Notes: a model not told the origin generated them from the sequence alone. A stretch of DNA of 64,000 nucleotides from Zoogloeaceae bacterium (GCA_031277315.1 JAITMP010000038.1:1-64000); one strand, 5' to 3'. Numbered from the stretch's first letter, positions 8,432 through 18,649 are shown. Numbers and translations are program-made.

Positions 8432-10822
8432 ATGACCCAGTACGTGATTGCCTTCGATGCGCTGCGCATGACGGATGTCGAGCAGGTGGGGGGCAAGAAT
8501 GCCTCCCTTGGTGAAATGATCAGCCAGCTCGCCCACTTGGGCGTGCGGGTGCCGGGCGGCTTCGCCACAACAGCCGGGGCGTATCGGGATTTCCTCGCCC
8601 ATCAGGGGCTGGATCGGCGCATCGCCGACGCGCTCGACCGTCTCGATGTCGACGATGTCGAGGCGCTGGCGGCCACCGGCGCGCAGATTCGCGGCTGGAT
8701 CGTCGCGCAGCCGTTCCCCGAGCGGCTGGCGCAGGACATCGCCGCTCATTACGGGACGCTGGCGGGCAATGGCAAGGCGGAAGATGCGTCGTTCGCGGTT
8801 CGCTCCAGCGCCACGGCGGAGGATTTGCCGGATGCGTCTTTTGCCGGCCAGCAGGAGACTTTCCTCAACATCCACGGTCTGGAGAACGTGCTGGATGCCG
8901 TCAAGCACGTTTTCGCCTCGCTCTACAACGACCGCGCCATCGCTTACCGCGTGCATAAAAATTTCCGCCATGCCGATGTCGCGCTCTCTGCCGGCATCCA
9001 GCGCATGGTGCGCAGCGATCTGGGCGCCGCCGGCGTGATGTTCACGCTGGATACCGAATCCGGTTTCCGCGATGTCGTTTTCGTCACCGCCTCCTATGGC
9101 CTCGGCGAGACGGTCGTGCAGGGCGCGGTGAACCCGGACGAGTTCTACGTGCATAAACCGAAGCTGGCGGAAGGGCGCCCGGCCATCGTCCGCCGCAGTC
9201 TCGGCTCGAAACTCATCAAGATGGAATTCGCCGACGCCCGCCGGGCCGGCCGCTCGGTGCGCACGGTGGATGTCGCTGAGGCCGACCGCCACCGCTTCGC
9301 CCTCGCCGACGCGGAAGTGCTGGAACTCGCCCGCTATGCCGTCGACATCGAACGGCACTATGGCCGGCCGATGGACATCGAATGGGGCCGGGACGGCCTC
9401 GACGGCCAGCTTTACATCCTGCAAGCGCGGCCCGAGACTGTGAAGGCCGGCGAGAGTCAGCATGTTTCGCAACGCTACCGTCTCCAGCAACACGGCAAGG
9501 TGATCGTTTCGGGCCGCGCCATCGGCCAGAAGATCGCCACCGGCCCGGTGCGCATCATTCCCGACGCCGCGCAGATGTCCCGCGTGCGGCCGGGCGACGT
9601 GCTGGTGACGGACATGACCGATCCGAACTGGGAGCCGGTCATGAAACGCGCGGCGGCGATCGTCACCAACCGGGGCGGTCGCACCTGCCATGCCGCCATC
9701 ATCGCGCGCGAACTGGGCATTCCGGCCGTGGTCGGCTGCGGTAACGCGACGGATTCCCTCGCCGAGGACGAGCCGGTCACCGTTTCCTGCGCCGAGGGCG
9801 ATACCGGCTACGTCTATCGCGGCGCGCTCGATTTCGAAGTGACGACGCAGGAACTGGGCCGCCTGCCCGAGTTGCCGGTGAAGATCGCCATGAACGTCGG
9901 CAATCCTGAACTGGCTTTCGCTTTTCAGGGCATTCCGAATGCCGGCGTCGGCCTGGCGCGCATCGAATTCATCATCAACAATGTCATTGGCATTCACCCG
10001 AAGGCGATTCTGGAACTGGAGCGGACGCCGGCCAGCCTGCGCGAGGAAATCGCGCGCCGCGCGCGCGGCTATGCCAGCCCGCGGGATTTTTTCGTCGAGA
10101 AACTGGCCGAGGGCGTGTCGACCATCGCCGCCGCTTTCTGGCCCAAGCCGGTGATCGTGCGCTTGTCCGATTTCAAGTCGAACGAATACCGCAAGCTGCT
10201 CGGCGGCGAAATCTACGAGCCGGAGGAGGAGAACCCGATGCTGGGTTTTCGCGGCGCTTCGCGCTATGTGGCGCCGTCTTTCCGCGCCTGTTTTGAGCTT
10301 GAGTGCCGCGCCCTGAAGAAAGTGCGCGACGAGATGGGCTTCACCAACGTCGAACTGATGGTGCCTTTCGTGCGCACGGTGGAGGAGGGCAAGGCGGTGG
10401 CGGATCTGCTCGCCGCCAACGGCCTTGCGCGCGGCGAAAACGGCTTGCGCCTCATCATGATGTGCGAGATTCCCTCCAATGCGCTGCTGGCCGAGCAGTT
10501 CCTGCAGCACTTCGACGGCTTCTCCATCGGCTCCAACGACCTGACCCAGTTGACGCTCGGCCTCGACCGCGATTCCGGCCTTGTCGCCAATCTTTTCGAC
10601 GAGCGCGACGCCGCCGTGAAAGCCCTGCTTGGCATGGCCATCCAGACCTGCCGCCGGCTCGGCAAATACGTCGGCATTTGCGGTCAGGGGCCGTCCGACC
10701 ACATCGACTTCGCCGAGTGGCTGATGGACGAGGGCATCGTCACCGTTTCCCTCAACCCGGATACGGTGGTGGATACCTGGATGCGGCTGGGCGCGCATCT
10801 GGCGCAGAACAAGCGGAATTAA
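8432..10822 (+). CDS. ppsA: Phosphoenolpyruvate synthase
   Basis: Converts pyruvate, ATP and water to PEP, AMP and phosphate for gluconeogenesis; cytoplasmic. The 796-residue length matches the family. It begins with the ATP-grasp domain ([34 protein letters not shown]). The central swivelling phosphohistidine domain follows, with [21 protein letters not shown] (catalytic His420). The C-terminal pyruvate-binding barrel carries [16 protein letters not shown] and catalytic Cys750 in GICGQGPSD. The Thr beside the histidine is the site acted on by PpsR. The start at 8432 directly gives the conserved N-terminus; the frame open further upstream overlaps ppsR. Confidence 0.97.
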   Translation: MTQYVIAFDALRMTDVEQVGGKNASLGEMISQLAHLGVRVPGGFATTAGAYRDFLAHQGLDRRIADALDRLDVDDVEALAATGAQIRGWIVAQPFPERLAQDIAAHYGTLAGNGKAEDASFAVRSSATAEDLPDASFAGQQETFLNIHGLENVLDAVKHVFASLYNDRAIAYRVHKNFRHADVALSAGIQRMVRSDLGAAGVMFTLDTESGFRDVVFVTASYGLGETVVQGAVNPDEFYVHKPKLAEGRPAIVRRSLGSKLIKMEFADARRAGRSVRTVDVAEADRHRFALADAEVLELARYAVDIERHYGRPMDIEWGRDGLDGQLYILQARPETVKAGESQHVSQRYRLQQHGKVIVSGRAIGQKIATGPVRIIPDAAQMSRVRPGDVLVTDMTDPNWEPVMKRAAAIVTNRGGRTCHAAIIARELGIPAVVGCGNATDSLAEDEPVTVSCAEGDTGYVYRGALDFEVTTQELGRLPELPVKIAMNVGNPELAFAFQGIPNAGVGLARIEFIINNVIGIHPKAILELERTPASLREEIARRARGYASPRDFFVEKLAEGVSTIAAAFWPKPVIVRLSDFKSNEYRKLLGGEIYEPEEENPMLGFRGASRYVAPSFRACFELECRALKKVRDEMGFTNVELMVPFVRTVEEGKAVADLLAANGLARGENGLRLIMMCEIPSNALLAEQFLQHFDGFSIGSNDLTQLTLGLDRDSGLVANLFDERDAAVKALLGMAIQTCRRLGKYVGICGQGPSDHIDFAEWLMDEGIVTVSLNPDTVVDTWMRLGAHLAQNKRN

Positions 10823-10833
10823 AGGAGGCGGAC

Positions 10834-11277
10834 ATGCAGCCGGAATGGTGGCACTGGGCGGTGCTCGGCATTGGACTCATCATCGCGGAACTTGCCGTTC
10901 CGGCGTTCTTCGTCATCTGGTTCGGCCTCGGAGCGGTGCTGGTATCGCTCATGCTGCTGGCGGCGCCGGCGCTCAGCCTGACCGTTCAACTGCTGGCGTG
11001 GACGTTCGCTTCGGTGGCGATGGTGGCGCTCTGGTTCCGCATCTTCAAACCCGGCGCGCACAAGACCCGGATCGGCATGGCCGACGCGCACGTCATCGGC
11101 GAAGCGGGAATACTGGTCCGCGCTGTCGCGCCGTTCGAGAAGGGGCAGGTGCGTTTCCAGAAACCGCTGCTCGGTTCCGAGGTGTGGGCGTGCATCGCCG
11201 ATGAGGCGATCATCGCGGGCGAGCGCGTCAAGGTGCTCGGCGTGGAAGGCAGTTTTCTCAAAGTGGGCAAGCCCTGA
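10834..11277 (+). CDS. NfeD-family membrane protein
   Basis: A 147-residue protein with two or three hydrophobic segments (about residues 7-27, 30-45 and 48-68), then a small soluble OB-fold-like domain (HVIGEAGILVRAVAPFEKGQVRFQ ... ERVKVLGVEGSFLKV). This is the short NfeD form. NfeD proteins partner with SPFH/stomatin proteins, and the next gene is one. A strong AGGAGG at about 10823-10828 precedes the ATG at 10834. The gap from the ppsA stop is 11 bases, so it may be read through from ppsA. Confidence 0.88.
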   Translation: MQPEWWHWAVLGIGLIIAELAVPAFFVIWFGLGAVLVSLMLLAAPALSLTVQLLAWTFASVAMVALWFRIFKPGAHKTRIGMADAHVIGEAGILVRAVAPFEKGQVRFQKPLLGSEVWACIADEAIIAGERVKVLGVEGSFLKVGKP

Positions 11278-11289
11278 AGGGAGATCGTC

Positions 11290-12147
11290 ATGAGTGAAGG
11301 CATTATTGTCGTTGTCGTCGCGCTGCTGATTCTGGCCGTGGTTACGGTCGGAAAAGGCGTGCGCATCGTGCCGCAGGGCGAGGAATGGATCATCGAGCGG
11401 CTGGGCAAGTACAACGGCACGCTGCAGCCGGGCCTCAACATCGTGATTCCCTACATCGACCGCACCGCCTACAAGGTGGTGACCAAGGACATCATTCTCG
11501 ACGTGCAGGAGCAGGAAGTCATCACCAAGGACAACGCGGTGATCGTCACCAACGCCATCGCCTTCATCAAGGTTACCGATCCGGTCAAGGCCGTCTACGG
11601 CGTGGTGGATTTCGCCGAGGCTATCCGCAATCTCATCATGACGACCCTGCGCTCGATCACCGGCGAGATGGAGCTTGACCAGGCGCTGTCTTCCCGCGAC
11701 AAGATCAAGGCCCGTCTGCGCGAGAGCATCGCCGACGAGGCCATCGACTGGGGCCTGACGGTGAAGTCGGTGGAGATTCAGGACATCAAGCCTTCGCCCT
11801 CGATGCAAAAGGCGATGGAGATGCAGGCGGCGGCGGAACGCGAGCGCAAGGCGCTGGTGACGCGCGCCGAAGGCGAGAAGCAATCCACCATCCTGCAGGC
11901 TGAAGCGAGGCTGGAAGCCGCCCGGCGCGACGCCGACGCGCAGGTGATGCTGGCCGAAGCGTCGGCGGAGGCGATCAGGCGGGTGACGCTCGCCATCGGC
12001 GAATCGCAGACGCCGGCGCAGTATCTGCTGGGCGAAAAATACATTCACTCGATCAGCCGTCTGGCCGCGTCGGAGAATGCCAAGCTGGTGCTGCTGCCGG
12101 CCGACCTGCAAGAGTCGCTGCGCGGGCTGTTCGCGAAGAAATCCTGA
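11290..12147 (+). CDS. SPFH/Band 7 (stomatin-like, slipin) membrane protein
   Basis: A 285-residue protein with an N-terminal membrane anchor (about residues 4-21, very Val/Ile-rich), then the SPFH domain (VPQGEEWIIERLGKYNGTLQPGLNIVIPYID, AVYGVVDFAEAIRNL, TTLRSITGEMELDQ). A charged Ala/Glu/Arg coiled-coil region follows (MEMQAAAERERKALVTRAEGEKQS, about 175-235). Such proteins oligomerise at membrane microdomains and often control membrane proteases. It is co-transcribed with the NfeD gene 12 bases upstream (AAGGGAG before the ATG). E. coli QmcA/YbbK is the nearest well-known analogue. Confidence 0.92.
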   Translation: MSEGIIVVVVALLILAVVTVGKGVRIVPQGEEWIIERLGKYNGTLQPGLNIVIPYIDRTAYKVVTKDIILDVQEQEVITKDNAVIVTNAIAFIKVTDPVKAVYGVVDFAEAIRNLIMTTLRSITGEMELDQALSSRDKIKARLRESIADEAIDWGLTVKSVEIQDIKPSPSMQKAMEMQAAAERERKALVTRAEGEKQSTILQAEARLEAARRDADAQVMLAEASAEAIRRVTLAIGESQTPAQYLLGEKYIHSISRLAASENAKLVLLPADLQESLRGLFAKKS

Positions 12148-12201
12148 TTCCGGCACGGCAAACCGGGCGTCACGGAACGGCATCGCTCACCACTTCACGC
12201 C

Positions 12202-12564
12202 ATGTCCACGCTGACCTCGCTGCCCGTCACGCTGCAAACCGTGCTGCTGCTGTGCGCCAGCAACCTTTTCATGACGATGGCCTGGTACGGCCACTTGAAG
12301 AATCTGGCGACCGCGCCCTGGTATGTGGCGGCGCTGGTGAGCTGGGGCATCGCGCTGTTTGAATACCTGCTGCAAGTGCCGGCCAACCGCATCGGCTATC
12401 AACAGTTCAGCATCGGGCAACTCAAGATCATGCAGGAGGTGATCACGCTGACGGTGTTCGTGCCGTTCGCGGTGCTGTACCTCAAGGAGCCGATCAAGCT
12501 GGATTACCTGTGGGCCGCGCTGTGCATGGTGGGCGCGGTGTATTTCATCTTCCGCTCCGCTTGA
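12202..12564 (+). CDS. DMT-superfamily small membrane protein (DUF486)
   Basis: A 120-residue protein with four predicted membrane helices (about 10-27, 40-55, 75-93 and 100-117). The family sequence ...NLFMTMAWYGHLK..., SWGIALFEYLLQVPANRIGY and LKIMQEVITLTVFVPFAVLYLKEP is typical of DUF486. These resemble half-size drug/metabolite transporters; no substrate is established. It follows the SPFH gene after 54 bases and may share its transcript. Confidence 0.85.
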   Translation: MSTLTSLPVTLQTVLLLCASNLFMTMAWYGHLKNLATAPWYVAALVSWGIALFEYLLQVPANRIGYQQFSIGQLKIMQEVITLTVFVPFAVLYLKEPIKLDYLWAALCMVGAVYFIFRSA

Positions 12565-12669
12565 ACTTGCCCGGCGGCGAGGCTGGCCGGGGCCGTCCGT
12601 CTGTTGCTTTCCGCGCTGACCGCGAATAAAATAACCTTACTACTAACAGGGTCAGAAAAGGAGAATGTC

Positions 12670-12813
12670 ATGGCGTGGGATCTTCTGTTCAAAAGCGACA
12701 TCGGCTTGCTCAGTTTGTTCACCATCGTATTCATCATCGGCATGGCGAATTATCTGTTCTTCTTTGTGCGCAACCGGATGCGCGAGGAAGGCCAGCAACT
12801 CAAAAAACGCTGA
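12670..12813 (+). CDS. Small single-span membrane protein (DUF3149)
   Basis: A 47-residue protein, MAWDLLFKSDIGLLSLFTIV... with one hydrophobic span (about 11-33) and a charged C-terminal tail (RNRMREEGQQLKKR). Both match the short DUF3149 family common in betaproteobacteria. The frame is open from 12604, but AAAAGGAGA directly upstream of the ATG at 12670 makes that the start. Function is unknown. A possible -10 (AATAAAATA, near 12625) lies upstream. Confidence 0.8.
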   Translation: MAWDLLFKSDIGLLSLFTIVFIIGMANYLFFFVRNRMREEGQQLKKR

Positions 12814-12888
12814 GGCGGCGCTCGCGCTGGCAGGCGTTCCAGCGGCGCGATTTGTCCAGGCGGCGCGGCTTTCCGTTTCTTCCGGTTT

Positions 12889-14037
12889 TCAGCGTTTGTC
12901 CGAGCCGTCGTTCGTCTGCGCCGGCTGCGCCCAGCGTTCGCAGCCGCAGCGCACCACTTCATGCAGATTGCGGGTCTGGTCTTGCGCGGCGCGCACCCAT
13001 TGCGCGTCGGTGTTGCGCGTCCGCGCTGTTTCTTGCACACGCTCAAGCGCGCTTTCGCTGCCGAGCGCCCCGGCGTGCGGCGCCAGCGTGCGGACGGTTT
13101 GCAGAATGTGCCCGGCCAGCGGCACGCGGTCGCCGCTGGCCGGATCGGCATATTCGCCCGCCAGCCCGAAGCGGCAGGCTTGAAAACGGTTGAAGGTGTA
13201 GACCAAGTAGTCGTCTTCGGCGGGCGCGAAGGGGCGTTCCAGCAACAGCCAGCGCCCCAGCGCCTGAATGTAGGCGGCGATGACGGCGGCGCGCTCCACC
13301 GTCAGCGGCGTATCCATCACGCGCACTTCGATGGTGCCGAATTCGGGCTTCGGGCGGATATCCCAATAGCAATCCTTCATGCTTTCGATGACGCCGGTGG
13401 CGCGCATCTTCTCGAAGTACGCCGCGAAGGCGTCCCACGTCAGCACGAACGGCGCGCGGCCCGACATGGGAAAGGCGCTGATCGAATTCAGCCGCGCTGA
13501 ATCGAAACGGGTATCGACGCCCTGCACGAAGGGCGACGAGGCCGCCAGCGCGATGAAGTGCGGCACGTAACGCGACAGGGCGTGCAGCAGATAGAGCGCG
13601 TCGTCAGGATTCGGGCAGCCAAGGTGGACGTGCTGGCCGAAGACGGTGAACTGCTTGGCCAGATAGCCGTACAGATCGGACAGGAAACGATAGCGCGGCG
13701 AATTCGAAATGGTGCGCCGGCTCCACTGCTGGAACGGATGCGTGCCGCCGCCGCAGATGCCGATGTGGAGCGCCGTGGCGGCTTTGCTCATGCAGTCGCG
13801 GATCTGGCCCAACTGCTGTAGCGCCTCGTCGTGGCTGCGGCAGATGCCGGTGGCGATTTCGATCATCGAATCGGTGATCTCCGGCTTGATCTCGCCGGGG
13901 AATTTGCGTTTTCTGAGCTGGCGCAGCAGATCGGCCGAGGCCGGCGCGAGATCGTAGTCGTGGCGGTTGACCAGTTGCAGTTCCAGTTCGATGCCGAAGG
14001 TCAGTGCCTCCGACGCGACGAAGGGTTCGAGTGGCAT
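12889..14037 (-). CDS. Carboxylate-amine ligase, YbdK type (glutamate-cysteine ligase-like)
   Basis: A 382-residue ATP-dependent ligase of the GCS2 family. It begins [12 protein letters not shown], the family's metal/ATP-binding start, and carries [41 protein letters not shown] and [27 protein letters not shown]. Relatives form gamma-glutamyl-cysteine slowly in vitro; the physiological reaction is often unknown. It follows the antiporter gene upstream in the same direction with six bases between them, so the two are one operon. Confidence 0.9.
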   Translation of the reverse strand: MPLEPFVASEALTFGIELELQLVNRHDYDLAPASADLLRQLRKRKFPGEIKPEITDSMIEIATGICRSHDEALQQLGQIRDCMSKAATALHIGICGGGTHPFQQWSRRTISNSPRYRFLSDLYGYLAKQFTVFGQHVHLGCPNPDDALYLLHALSRYVPHFIALAASSPFVQGVDTRFDSARLNSISAFPMSGRAPFVLTWDAFAAYFEKMRATGVIESMKDCYWDIRPKPEFGTIEVRVMDTPLTVERAAVIAAYIQALGRWLLLERPFAPAEDDYLVYTFNRFQACRFGLAGEYADPASGDRVPLAGHILQTVRTLAPHAGALGSESALERVQETARTRNTDAQWVRAAQDQTRNLHEVVRCGCERWAQPAQTNDGSDKR

Positions 14038-14043
14038 GATGCG

Positions 14044-15255
14044 TCACCTCCCGTTGTCATGGCGCGCCTCGCCCACCCAGCGCAGCGAAATCGCAAACAG
14101 GGTTGGCGCGACGATGTGTTCAATGGCGAGCGCGCACAGAATCACCGCCGCCAGCAATGTGTGCGTCTGTGGAAATGACGCCACCGTATCGTCCATCAGT
14201 AGCCAGGCCAGCCCCGACATCGGCCCGAGCGACAGGCCGAGCGCCAGGTTTTTCCGCATCGACAGCCCGGACAGCGGCCCGAGCGCCAGCGCGCCCGCCA
14301 GCTTGGCGGCCCGACGGGCCAGGACCAGCGCCGCCGCCGCCGCGCCGCCGATGGCCCAGTCCGACGCTTGCAGCGGCAGGCCCAGCGAGACGATCATGAC
14401 CACGATCAGAATGCTGCCGGCGCTGCCGAAGTGCGCCGGCCACACGCGCGGGCGATGATCCTGATGCTTGAAAACCACGCCCGCCAACAGCAGCGTGAGC
14501 GGCACCGACAGCTTGAACAGTCTGGCCAGCGCCAAGGTCAGCAACACCATTCCCACCAGCGCCAGAAAAGCATAGTGGTCGTCGCCCGTCATGCGCCGGT
14601 ACAGCGCGTGCCCCGCCTTGCCGGCAAGCCATGCCAGCGCCGCCGAGCCGGCCAGCAGATACAGCGGATAGGCGAGGGCGATGCCCCAATGCCCGTATTC
14701 GCCTTCAAACCAGCCGATGGTGAGCGGCACCAGGGCGCTGGCGTAAATGCTGTTGAGGCCGCCCAGCAGCAGCAGGCGTTCGGTCACCTGTCCTTCGGCG
14801 CGCAATTCGTTTTTCAATTGCAGCAGCACCGTCGGCGAAGTCGAGACGGCAATCGCGCCGGCCACCGCCGCCACCGGCGCGGCGACATCAATGGCCCGCA
14901 GCGCCCAGACCGTCAAGCACCAAGTCAGCAAGCCTTCCAGCGCGCTGGTCAACACCAGCCAGCGGTTGGCGCGCAGCCAGTGAAGCGAGAGCCGATTGCC
15001 CAACTCGAACAAGGTCAGCGCGAGCGCCATCTCGATCAGGATACGCGTCTGCGCCAGCATGCCGGCGTCCATCAGCGGACGGCTGAGTGCGCCCGCGACC
15101 AGTCCTGCCGCCGCGTAGCCGACGATGCGCGGGAGCTTCAGCGCCAGACGCGCGAACTCGCCGCACAAGGCGGCGGCGGCCAGCGCCAGCCCGATCCAGA
15201 ACAAGCCGTCCGGCGTCAGCGGCCATGCGGGAAGAAGATCGTGCAGTTCTGTCAT
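14044..15255 (-). CDS. Cation:proton antiporter, CPA2/Kef-like, membrane domain only
   Basis: A 403-residue integral membrane protein with about a dozen hydrophobic segments, Na+/H+ exchanger type. Typical stretches are LPRIVGYAAAGLVAGAL near the start, ALTLFELGNRLSL, AVAGAIAVSTSPTVLLQLKNE and RMTGDDHYAFLALVGMVLLTLALARLFKLS. It has no cytoplasmic TrkA-N/RCK domain, unlike full KefB/KefC. ATG at 15255 (MTELHDLLPAW) is preferred; the 28 residues that could precede it are basic and non-hydrophobic. It is the first gene of an operon with the carboxylate-amine ligase. Exchanged ion unknown; K+ or Na+ is likely. Confidence 0.85.
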   Translation of the reverse strand: MTELHDLLPAWPLTPDGLFWIGLALAAAALCGEFARLALKLPRIVGYAAAGLVAGALSRPLMDAGMLAQTRILIEMALALTLFELGNRLSLHWLRANRWLVLTSALEGLLTWCLTVWALRAIDVAAPVAAVAGAIAVSTSPTVLLQLKNELRAEGQVTERLLLLGGLNSIYASALVPLTIGWFEGEYGHWGIALAYPLYLLAGSAALAWLAGKAGHALYRRMTGDDHYAFLALVGMVLLTLALARLFKLSVPLTLLLAGVVFKHQDHRPRVWPAHFGSAGSILIVVMIVSLGLPLQASDWAIGGAAAAALVLARRAAKLAGALALGPLSGLSMRKNLALGLSLGPMSGLAWLLMDDTVASFPQTHTLLAAVILCALAIEHIVAPTLFAISLRWVGEARHDNGR

Positions 15256-15358
15256 GGCGAATATGGAGCGTCCGCTCCCCCGTTGGAATCTGGAATGCAG
15301 CCGGAGAGGGCTGCGCGTTTTACCCTGCCAACCGGACAAGCCTGACGCTTGTATCCGC

Positions 15359-15805
15359 TTAGCTCTTCACTCGCAGCAGGCGCTGCTTTTCGCGCTCCCA
15401 GTCGCGCTTTTTCTCGATTTCCCGCTTGTCATACTGCTTCTTGCCGCGCGCCAGCCCGATTGCCAGCTTGATCCGGCCCTTGGCGTAGTGCAGATCGAGC
15501 GGCACCAGCGCGTAACCGGCGCGTTCGACCTTGCCGATCAGCTTGCCGATCTCGGCGGCATGCAGCAACAGTTTGCGCGTGCGCACCGGATCGGGATGAA
15601 TATGCGTCGAGGCCGTCGGCAGGGGGCTGATGTGGCAGCCGATGAGAAAGACTTCCTCGCCGCGCAGAATGACATACGCTTCCTTCACCTGCACCCGGCC
15701 GGCGCGGATCGCCTTCACCTCCCAGCCTTCGAGGGCGAGGCCGGCCTCGAAACGCTCCTCGATGAAATAGTCGTGAAATGCCTTCTTGTTGTCAACGATG
15801 CTCAT
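15359..15805 (-). CDS. smpB: SsrA-binding protein
   Basis: Binds tmRNA and brings it to stalled ribosomes for trans-translation. The 148 residues match the family: [54 protein letters not shown], then [27 protein letters not shown] and a basic C-terminal tail. The ATG at 15805 gives the conserved start. It diverges from ratA, with a 47-base shared promoter region, a typical pairing. Confidence 0.97.
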   Translation of the reverse strand: MSIVDNKKAFHDYFIEERFEAGLALEGWEVKAIRAGRVQVKEAYVILRGEEVFLIGCHISPLPTASTHIHPDPVRTRKLLLHAAEIGKLIGKVERAGYALVPLDLHYAKGRIKLAIGLARGKKQYDKREIEKKRDWEREKQRLLRVKS

Positions 15806-15852
15806 GGCGGTTTGGGCTAAAATCCAGCGAGATTCTATAGCATGTGACAATC

Positions 15853-16284
15853 ATGGCCGAAGTCAGGAAGTCCGTCCTGATCGAATACAGCGCCGGGCAG
15901 ATGTTCCGTCTCGTCGACGAAGTCGAGGATTATCCCCGCTTCCTGCCCTGGTGCGGCGGCACGCAATTGATTCATCGCGACGAAACCCGGACGGTGGCGG
16001 CCCTGCGCATCGACTATCATGGCATCAAAGCGGATTTTTCCACTGAAAACGACAAGGAGGCGCCGCATCTCATGAACATCAAGCTGCGGCACGGCCCGTT
16101 CAAGCATCTCGACGGCTGCTGGCGCTTCACGCCGCTCGGCGATGCCGCCTGCAAGATCGAGTTCCGGCTCCGTTACGAATTTTCCAGCAAGCTGCTGGAG
16201 AAGGCGCTGGGGCCGGTTTTTCATCACATCGCCAACACTTTCGTCGACGCCTTCGTCAAGCGGGCGGCGGCGGTTTATCCCTAA
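15853..16284 (+). CDS. ratA: Type II toxin-antitoxin RatA-like / coenzyme Q-binding START-domain protein
   Basis: A 143-residue START/COQ10-type protein (MAEVRKSVLIEYSAGQMFRLVDEVEDYPRFLPWCGG ... VFHHIANTFVDAFVKRA). E. coli RatA inhibits 70S assembly. COQ10 homologues bind ubiquinone, so both roles are possible. The GTG at 15844 would add three residues; the ATG at 15853 is favoured because MAEV begins the family's conserved N-terminus. The next gene, rnfH, starts one base after its stop. TATAGC at 15836-15841 may be part of its promoter. Confidence 0.9.
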   Translation: MAEVRKSVLIEYSAGQMFRLVDEVEDYPRFLPWCGGTQLIHRDETRTVAALRIDYHGIKADFSTENDKEAPHLMNIKLRHGPFKHLDGCWRFTPLGDAACKIEFRLRYEFSSKLLEKALGPVFHHIANTFVDAFVKRAAAVYP

Positions 16285-16285
16285 A

Positions 16286-16597
16286 ATGGCTGAAATGCTT
16301 TCCATCGAAATCGCCTACGCCCTGCCGCAACGGCAGGAATTGATTCGCCTGCAACTGCCCGCCGGCAGCGTCGTGCAGCAGGCGATTGAAACATCGGGAT
16401 TGATACAGAAATATCCGGCTATCGACCTCAAGCAGAACAAGGTCGGCATCTTCGGCAAGCTGGCCAAACTCGATACGCCCCTGCGCGACCGGGATCGCGT
16501 TGAAATCTACCGCCCGCTGATCGCCGATCCGAAAGAAGTCCGCAGAAAACGCGCGGAAGAAGGCAAGGCGATGAAGAAGGGCGGCGGGGAAAGCTGA
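16286..16597 (+). CDS. rnfH: RnfH family protein (UPF0125)
   Basis: A 103-residue beta-grasp (ubiquitin-like) protein: LSIEIAYALPQRQELIRLQLPAGSVVQQAIETSG, VGIFGKLAKLDTPLRDRDRVEIYRPLIADPKEVRRKRAEEG. The ratA-rnfH pair is conserved in proteobacteria; its function remains unproven. It overlaps no neighbour and stops five bases before the stop of the convergent DUF4124 gene, with no terminator visible between them. Confidence 0.93.
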   Translation: MAEMLSIEIAYALPQRQELIRLQLPAGSVVQQAIETSGLIQKYPAIDLKQNKVGIFGKLAKLDTPLRDRDRVEIYRPLIADPKEVRRKRAEEGKAMKKGGGES

Positions 16598-16601
16598 ATC
16601 G

Positions 16602-17048
16602 TTACTTGCACCAGGAAGCGACGGCCTGCTTTGCCCGCTCGATTTCCTGCGCGCGCATGGCGTCATCGAGCGGAATCGCCTCGCCCGCCGCGTTCATGCG
16701 GCTCATGCGCCGGCCCGATTCAAGCGCGCTAAGCTGATTCCGGGCGGCTCCGCAGTTGCGCTGGCGCTCTGTCGACTCTTTTTGTTCCTGTTCCGCTTTC
16801 GCCTGCGTTTTTTTCGCTTCATCCTGGCGCTTGCGGAATTCCGCTTCCTGCTCCGCCAGACTGCGGCTGGCGTTCGAGGTGGCCTCGGCGTTCGGCACTG
16901 TCGTGTTGTCGCGTATTTTTTTCGCCTCGACGCCGGGCGGCGGCGTGTCGGAATAATGGACTTTTCCGCTGGCATCGCGCCACGTGTACACCTGGGCCGC
17001 GGCCACGGCGGACACACAGATCAGGATCATTGGAATGAGTGCGCGCAT
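16602..17048 (-). CDS. Secreted DUF4124 protein
   Basis: A 148-residue protein with an N-terminal signal peptide ([19 protein letters not shown], cleavage probably after AAA) and the DUF4124 motif [21 protein letters not shown] charged helical region follows ([28 protein letters not shown]), likely a coiled coil, and the protein ends ASWCK. It is probably periplasmic. Function unknown. The ATG at 17048 is chosen because it gives a proper signal peptide; an upstream ATG in the same frame would put ten or so polar residues first. It diverges from guaB. Confidence 0.85.
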   Translation of the reverse strand: MRALIPMILICVSAVAAAQVYTWRDASGKVHYSDTPPPGVEAKKIRDNTTVPNAEATSNASRSLAEQEAEFRKRQDEAKKTQAKAEQEQKESTERQRNCGAARNQLSALESGRRMSRMNAAGEAIPLDDAMRAQEIERAKQAVASWCK

Positions 17049-17062
17049 CGCTGATTCTCCGT

Positions 17063-17092
17063 TTGCGGCCGACATGGCCACCTGCGTATAAT
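17063..17092 (+). promoter_or_regulatory. Predicted sigma-70 promoter of guaB
   Basis: TTGCGG (17063-17068), 18 bases, then a consensus TATAAT (17087-17092), ending 27 bases before the guaB start codon. The -10 box is perfect, the -35 has four of six consensus bases. Confidence 0.65.
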
Positions 17093-17119
17093 ACGGATTT
17101 GGAACCGAGGTTGAAAGCC

Positions 17120-18583
17120 ATGCGCGTAATCGGCAAAGCCCTCACATTCGATGACGTTCTGCTCGTCCCCGCTCATTCCGTCGTTCTCCCCCGCGACGTT
17201 AGTCTGGCCAGCCGGATATCGCGCAATATCTGTTTGAACATCCCGCTGGTATCGGCGGCGATGGACACGGTGACCGAGGCCCGCCTTGCCATCGCCCTGG
17301 CGCAGGAAGGCGGCATCGGCATCGTGCATAAAAATCTTTCTCCGCGCGCGCAGGCGGCGGAAGTCGCCAAGGTCAAGCGTTTCGAGTCGGGCGTGCTGAA
17401 AGACCCGATCACGATTCCGCCCGACATGCCGGTGCGCGAAGTGCTGGCCCTGACGCGCCAGCACAAGATCTCCGGCCTGCCGGTGGTGGAAGGCAAAAAG
17501 GTCGTCGGCATCGTCACCAACCGCGACCTGCGCTTCGAAACCCGGCTCGATCAGCCGGTGCGCAACATCATGACGCCGCGCGAGCGTCTGGTGACGGTGA
17601 AAGAAGGCGCCAGCACGGATGAAGCCAAGGCCCTGATGCACACGCACCGGCTGGAGCGCGTGCTGGTCATCAATGACGGCTTCGAGTTGCGCGGCCTCAT
17701 CACGGTGAAAGACATCCTCAAATCCACCGAACACCCCTTCGCCTGCAAGGACAGTCATGGCCGTTTGCGCGTCGGCGCCGCCATCGGCGTCGGCCCCGGC
17801 ACCGAGGAGCGCGCCGCGCTGCTGGCCGAAGCCGGCGCCGATCTGCTGGTGGTGGATACCGCGCATGGCCACGCGCAGGGCGTGCTTGATCGCGTCGAGT
17901 GGGTGAAAAAGAACTTTCCGCAAGTGGATGTGCTCGGCGGCAACATCGCCACCCCTGACGCCGCACGCGCGCTGGTCGATCACGGCGCCGATGGGGTCAA
18001 GGTCGGCATCGGCCCCGGCTCGATCTGCACCACGCGCATCGTCGCCGGCGTCGGTGTGCCGCAGATTACCGCCATCGACAATGTCGCCCGCGCGCTGAGC
18101 GAATCCGGCGTGCCGCTCGTCGCCGACGGCGGCATCCGCTATTCCGGCGATATCGCCAAGGCCATCGCCGCCGGCGCTTATGCCGTCATGCTCGGCGGTC
18201 TTTTCGCCGGCACCGAAGAGGCGCCCGGCGAGATCGAACTGTTTCAGGGGCGCTCCTACAAATCCTATCGCGGCATGGGTTCCCTTGGCGCCATGCAGCA
18301 GGGCGCGGCCGACCGCTACTTTCAGGAAGCCGACGCCAACAACGTCGAAAAACTGGTGCCGGAAGGCATCGAAGGCCGCGTTCCCTACAAAGGCCCGGTC
18401 GGCGTCGTCATCCACCAGTTGATGGGCGGCTTGCGCGCCAGCATGGGCTATGTCGGCGCGAACGGCATCGACGACATGCGCGCGCGCTCCGAGTTCGTCG
18501 AGATCACGTCCGCCGGCGTGCGCGAATCGCACGTCCACGATGTCCAGATCGTCAAGGAAGCGCCGAATTATCGTGTTGAGTAA
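17120..18583 (+). CDS. guaB: Inosine-5'-monophosphate dehydrogenase
   Basis: Oxidises IMP to XMP with NAD+, the first committed step of GMP synthesis. The 487 residues show [20 protein letters not shown] at the start. Two CBS domains lie at about 95-205 ([31 protein letters not shown]). The catalytic loop is [11 protein letters not shown] with Cys303, and [10 protein letters not shown] binds the phosphate. The start at 17120 is set by homology. guaA follows after 121 bases, the usual gua arrangement, though the gap holds a hairpin and a repeat. Confidence 0.97.
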   Translation: MRVIGKALTFDDVLLVPAHSVVLPRDVSLASRISRNICLNIPLVSAAMDTVTEARLAIALAQEGGIGIVHKNLSPRAQAAEVAKVKRFESGVLKDPITIPPDMPVREVLALTRQHKISGLPVVEGKKVVGIVTNRDLRFETRLDQPVRNIMTPRERLVTVKEGASTDEAKALMHTHRLERVLVINDGFELRGLITVKDILKSTEHPFACKDSHGRLRVGAAIGVGPGTEERAALLAEAGADLLVVDTAHGHAQGVLDRVEWVKKNFPQVDVLGGNIATPDAARALVDHGADGVKVGIGPGSICTTRIVAGVGVPQITAIDNVARALSESGVPLVADGGIRYSGDIAKAIAAGAYAVMLGGLFAGTEEAPGEIELFQGRSYKSYRGMGSLGAMQQGAADRYFQEADANNVEKLVPEGIEGRVPYKGPVGVVIHQLMGGLRASMGYVGANGIDDMRARSEFVEITSAGVRESHVHDVQIVKEAPNYRVE

Positions 18584-18605
18584 AAGGGCGCGATGACTGC
18601 ATGCT

Positions 18606-18629
18606 GCGAGGCTTGCAACAAAGCCTCGC
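18606..18629 (+). terminator. Hairpin after guaB, possible terminator or attenuator
   Basis: GCGAGGCTT (18606-18614) and AAGCCTCGC (18621-18629) form a perfect 9-base stem with a 6-base loop, 22 bases after the guaB stop. No T-run follows, so it is either a weak terminator or an mRNA-stabilising stem between guaB and guaA. Confidence 0.4.
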
Positions 18630-18649
18630 CGCCAAACTCCCTCTAAATT

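Noticed and set aside
7604..10798. Open frame of 1064 codons on the minus strand opposite ppsA
   Set aside because: It is an antisense shadow produced by GC-rich codon use of ppsA and ppsR; the product has no family pattern.
17027..18538. Open frame of 503 codons opposite guaB
   Set aside because: Fully antisense to guaB with His/Asp/Ala-rich, unpatterned product; no ribosome-binding site.
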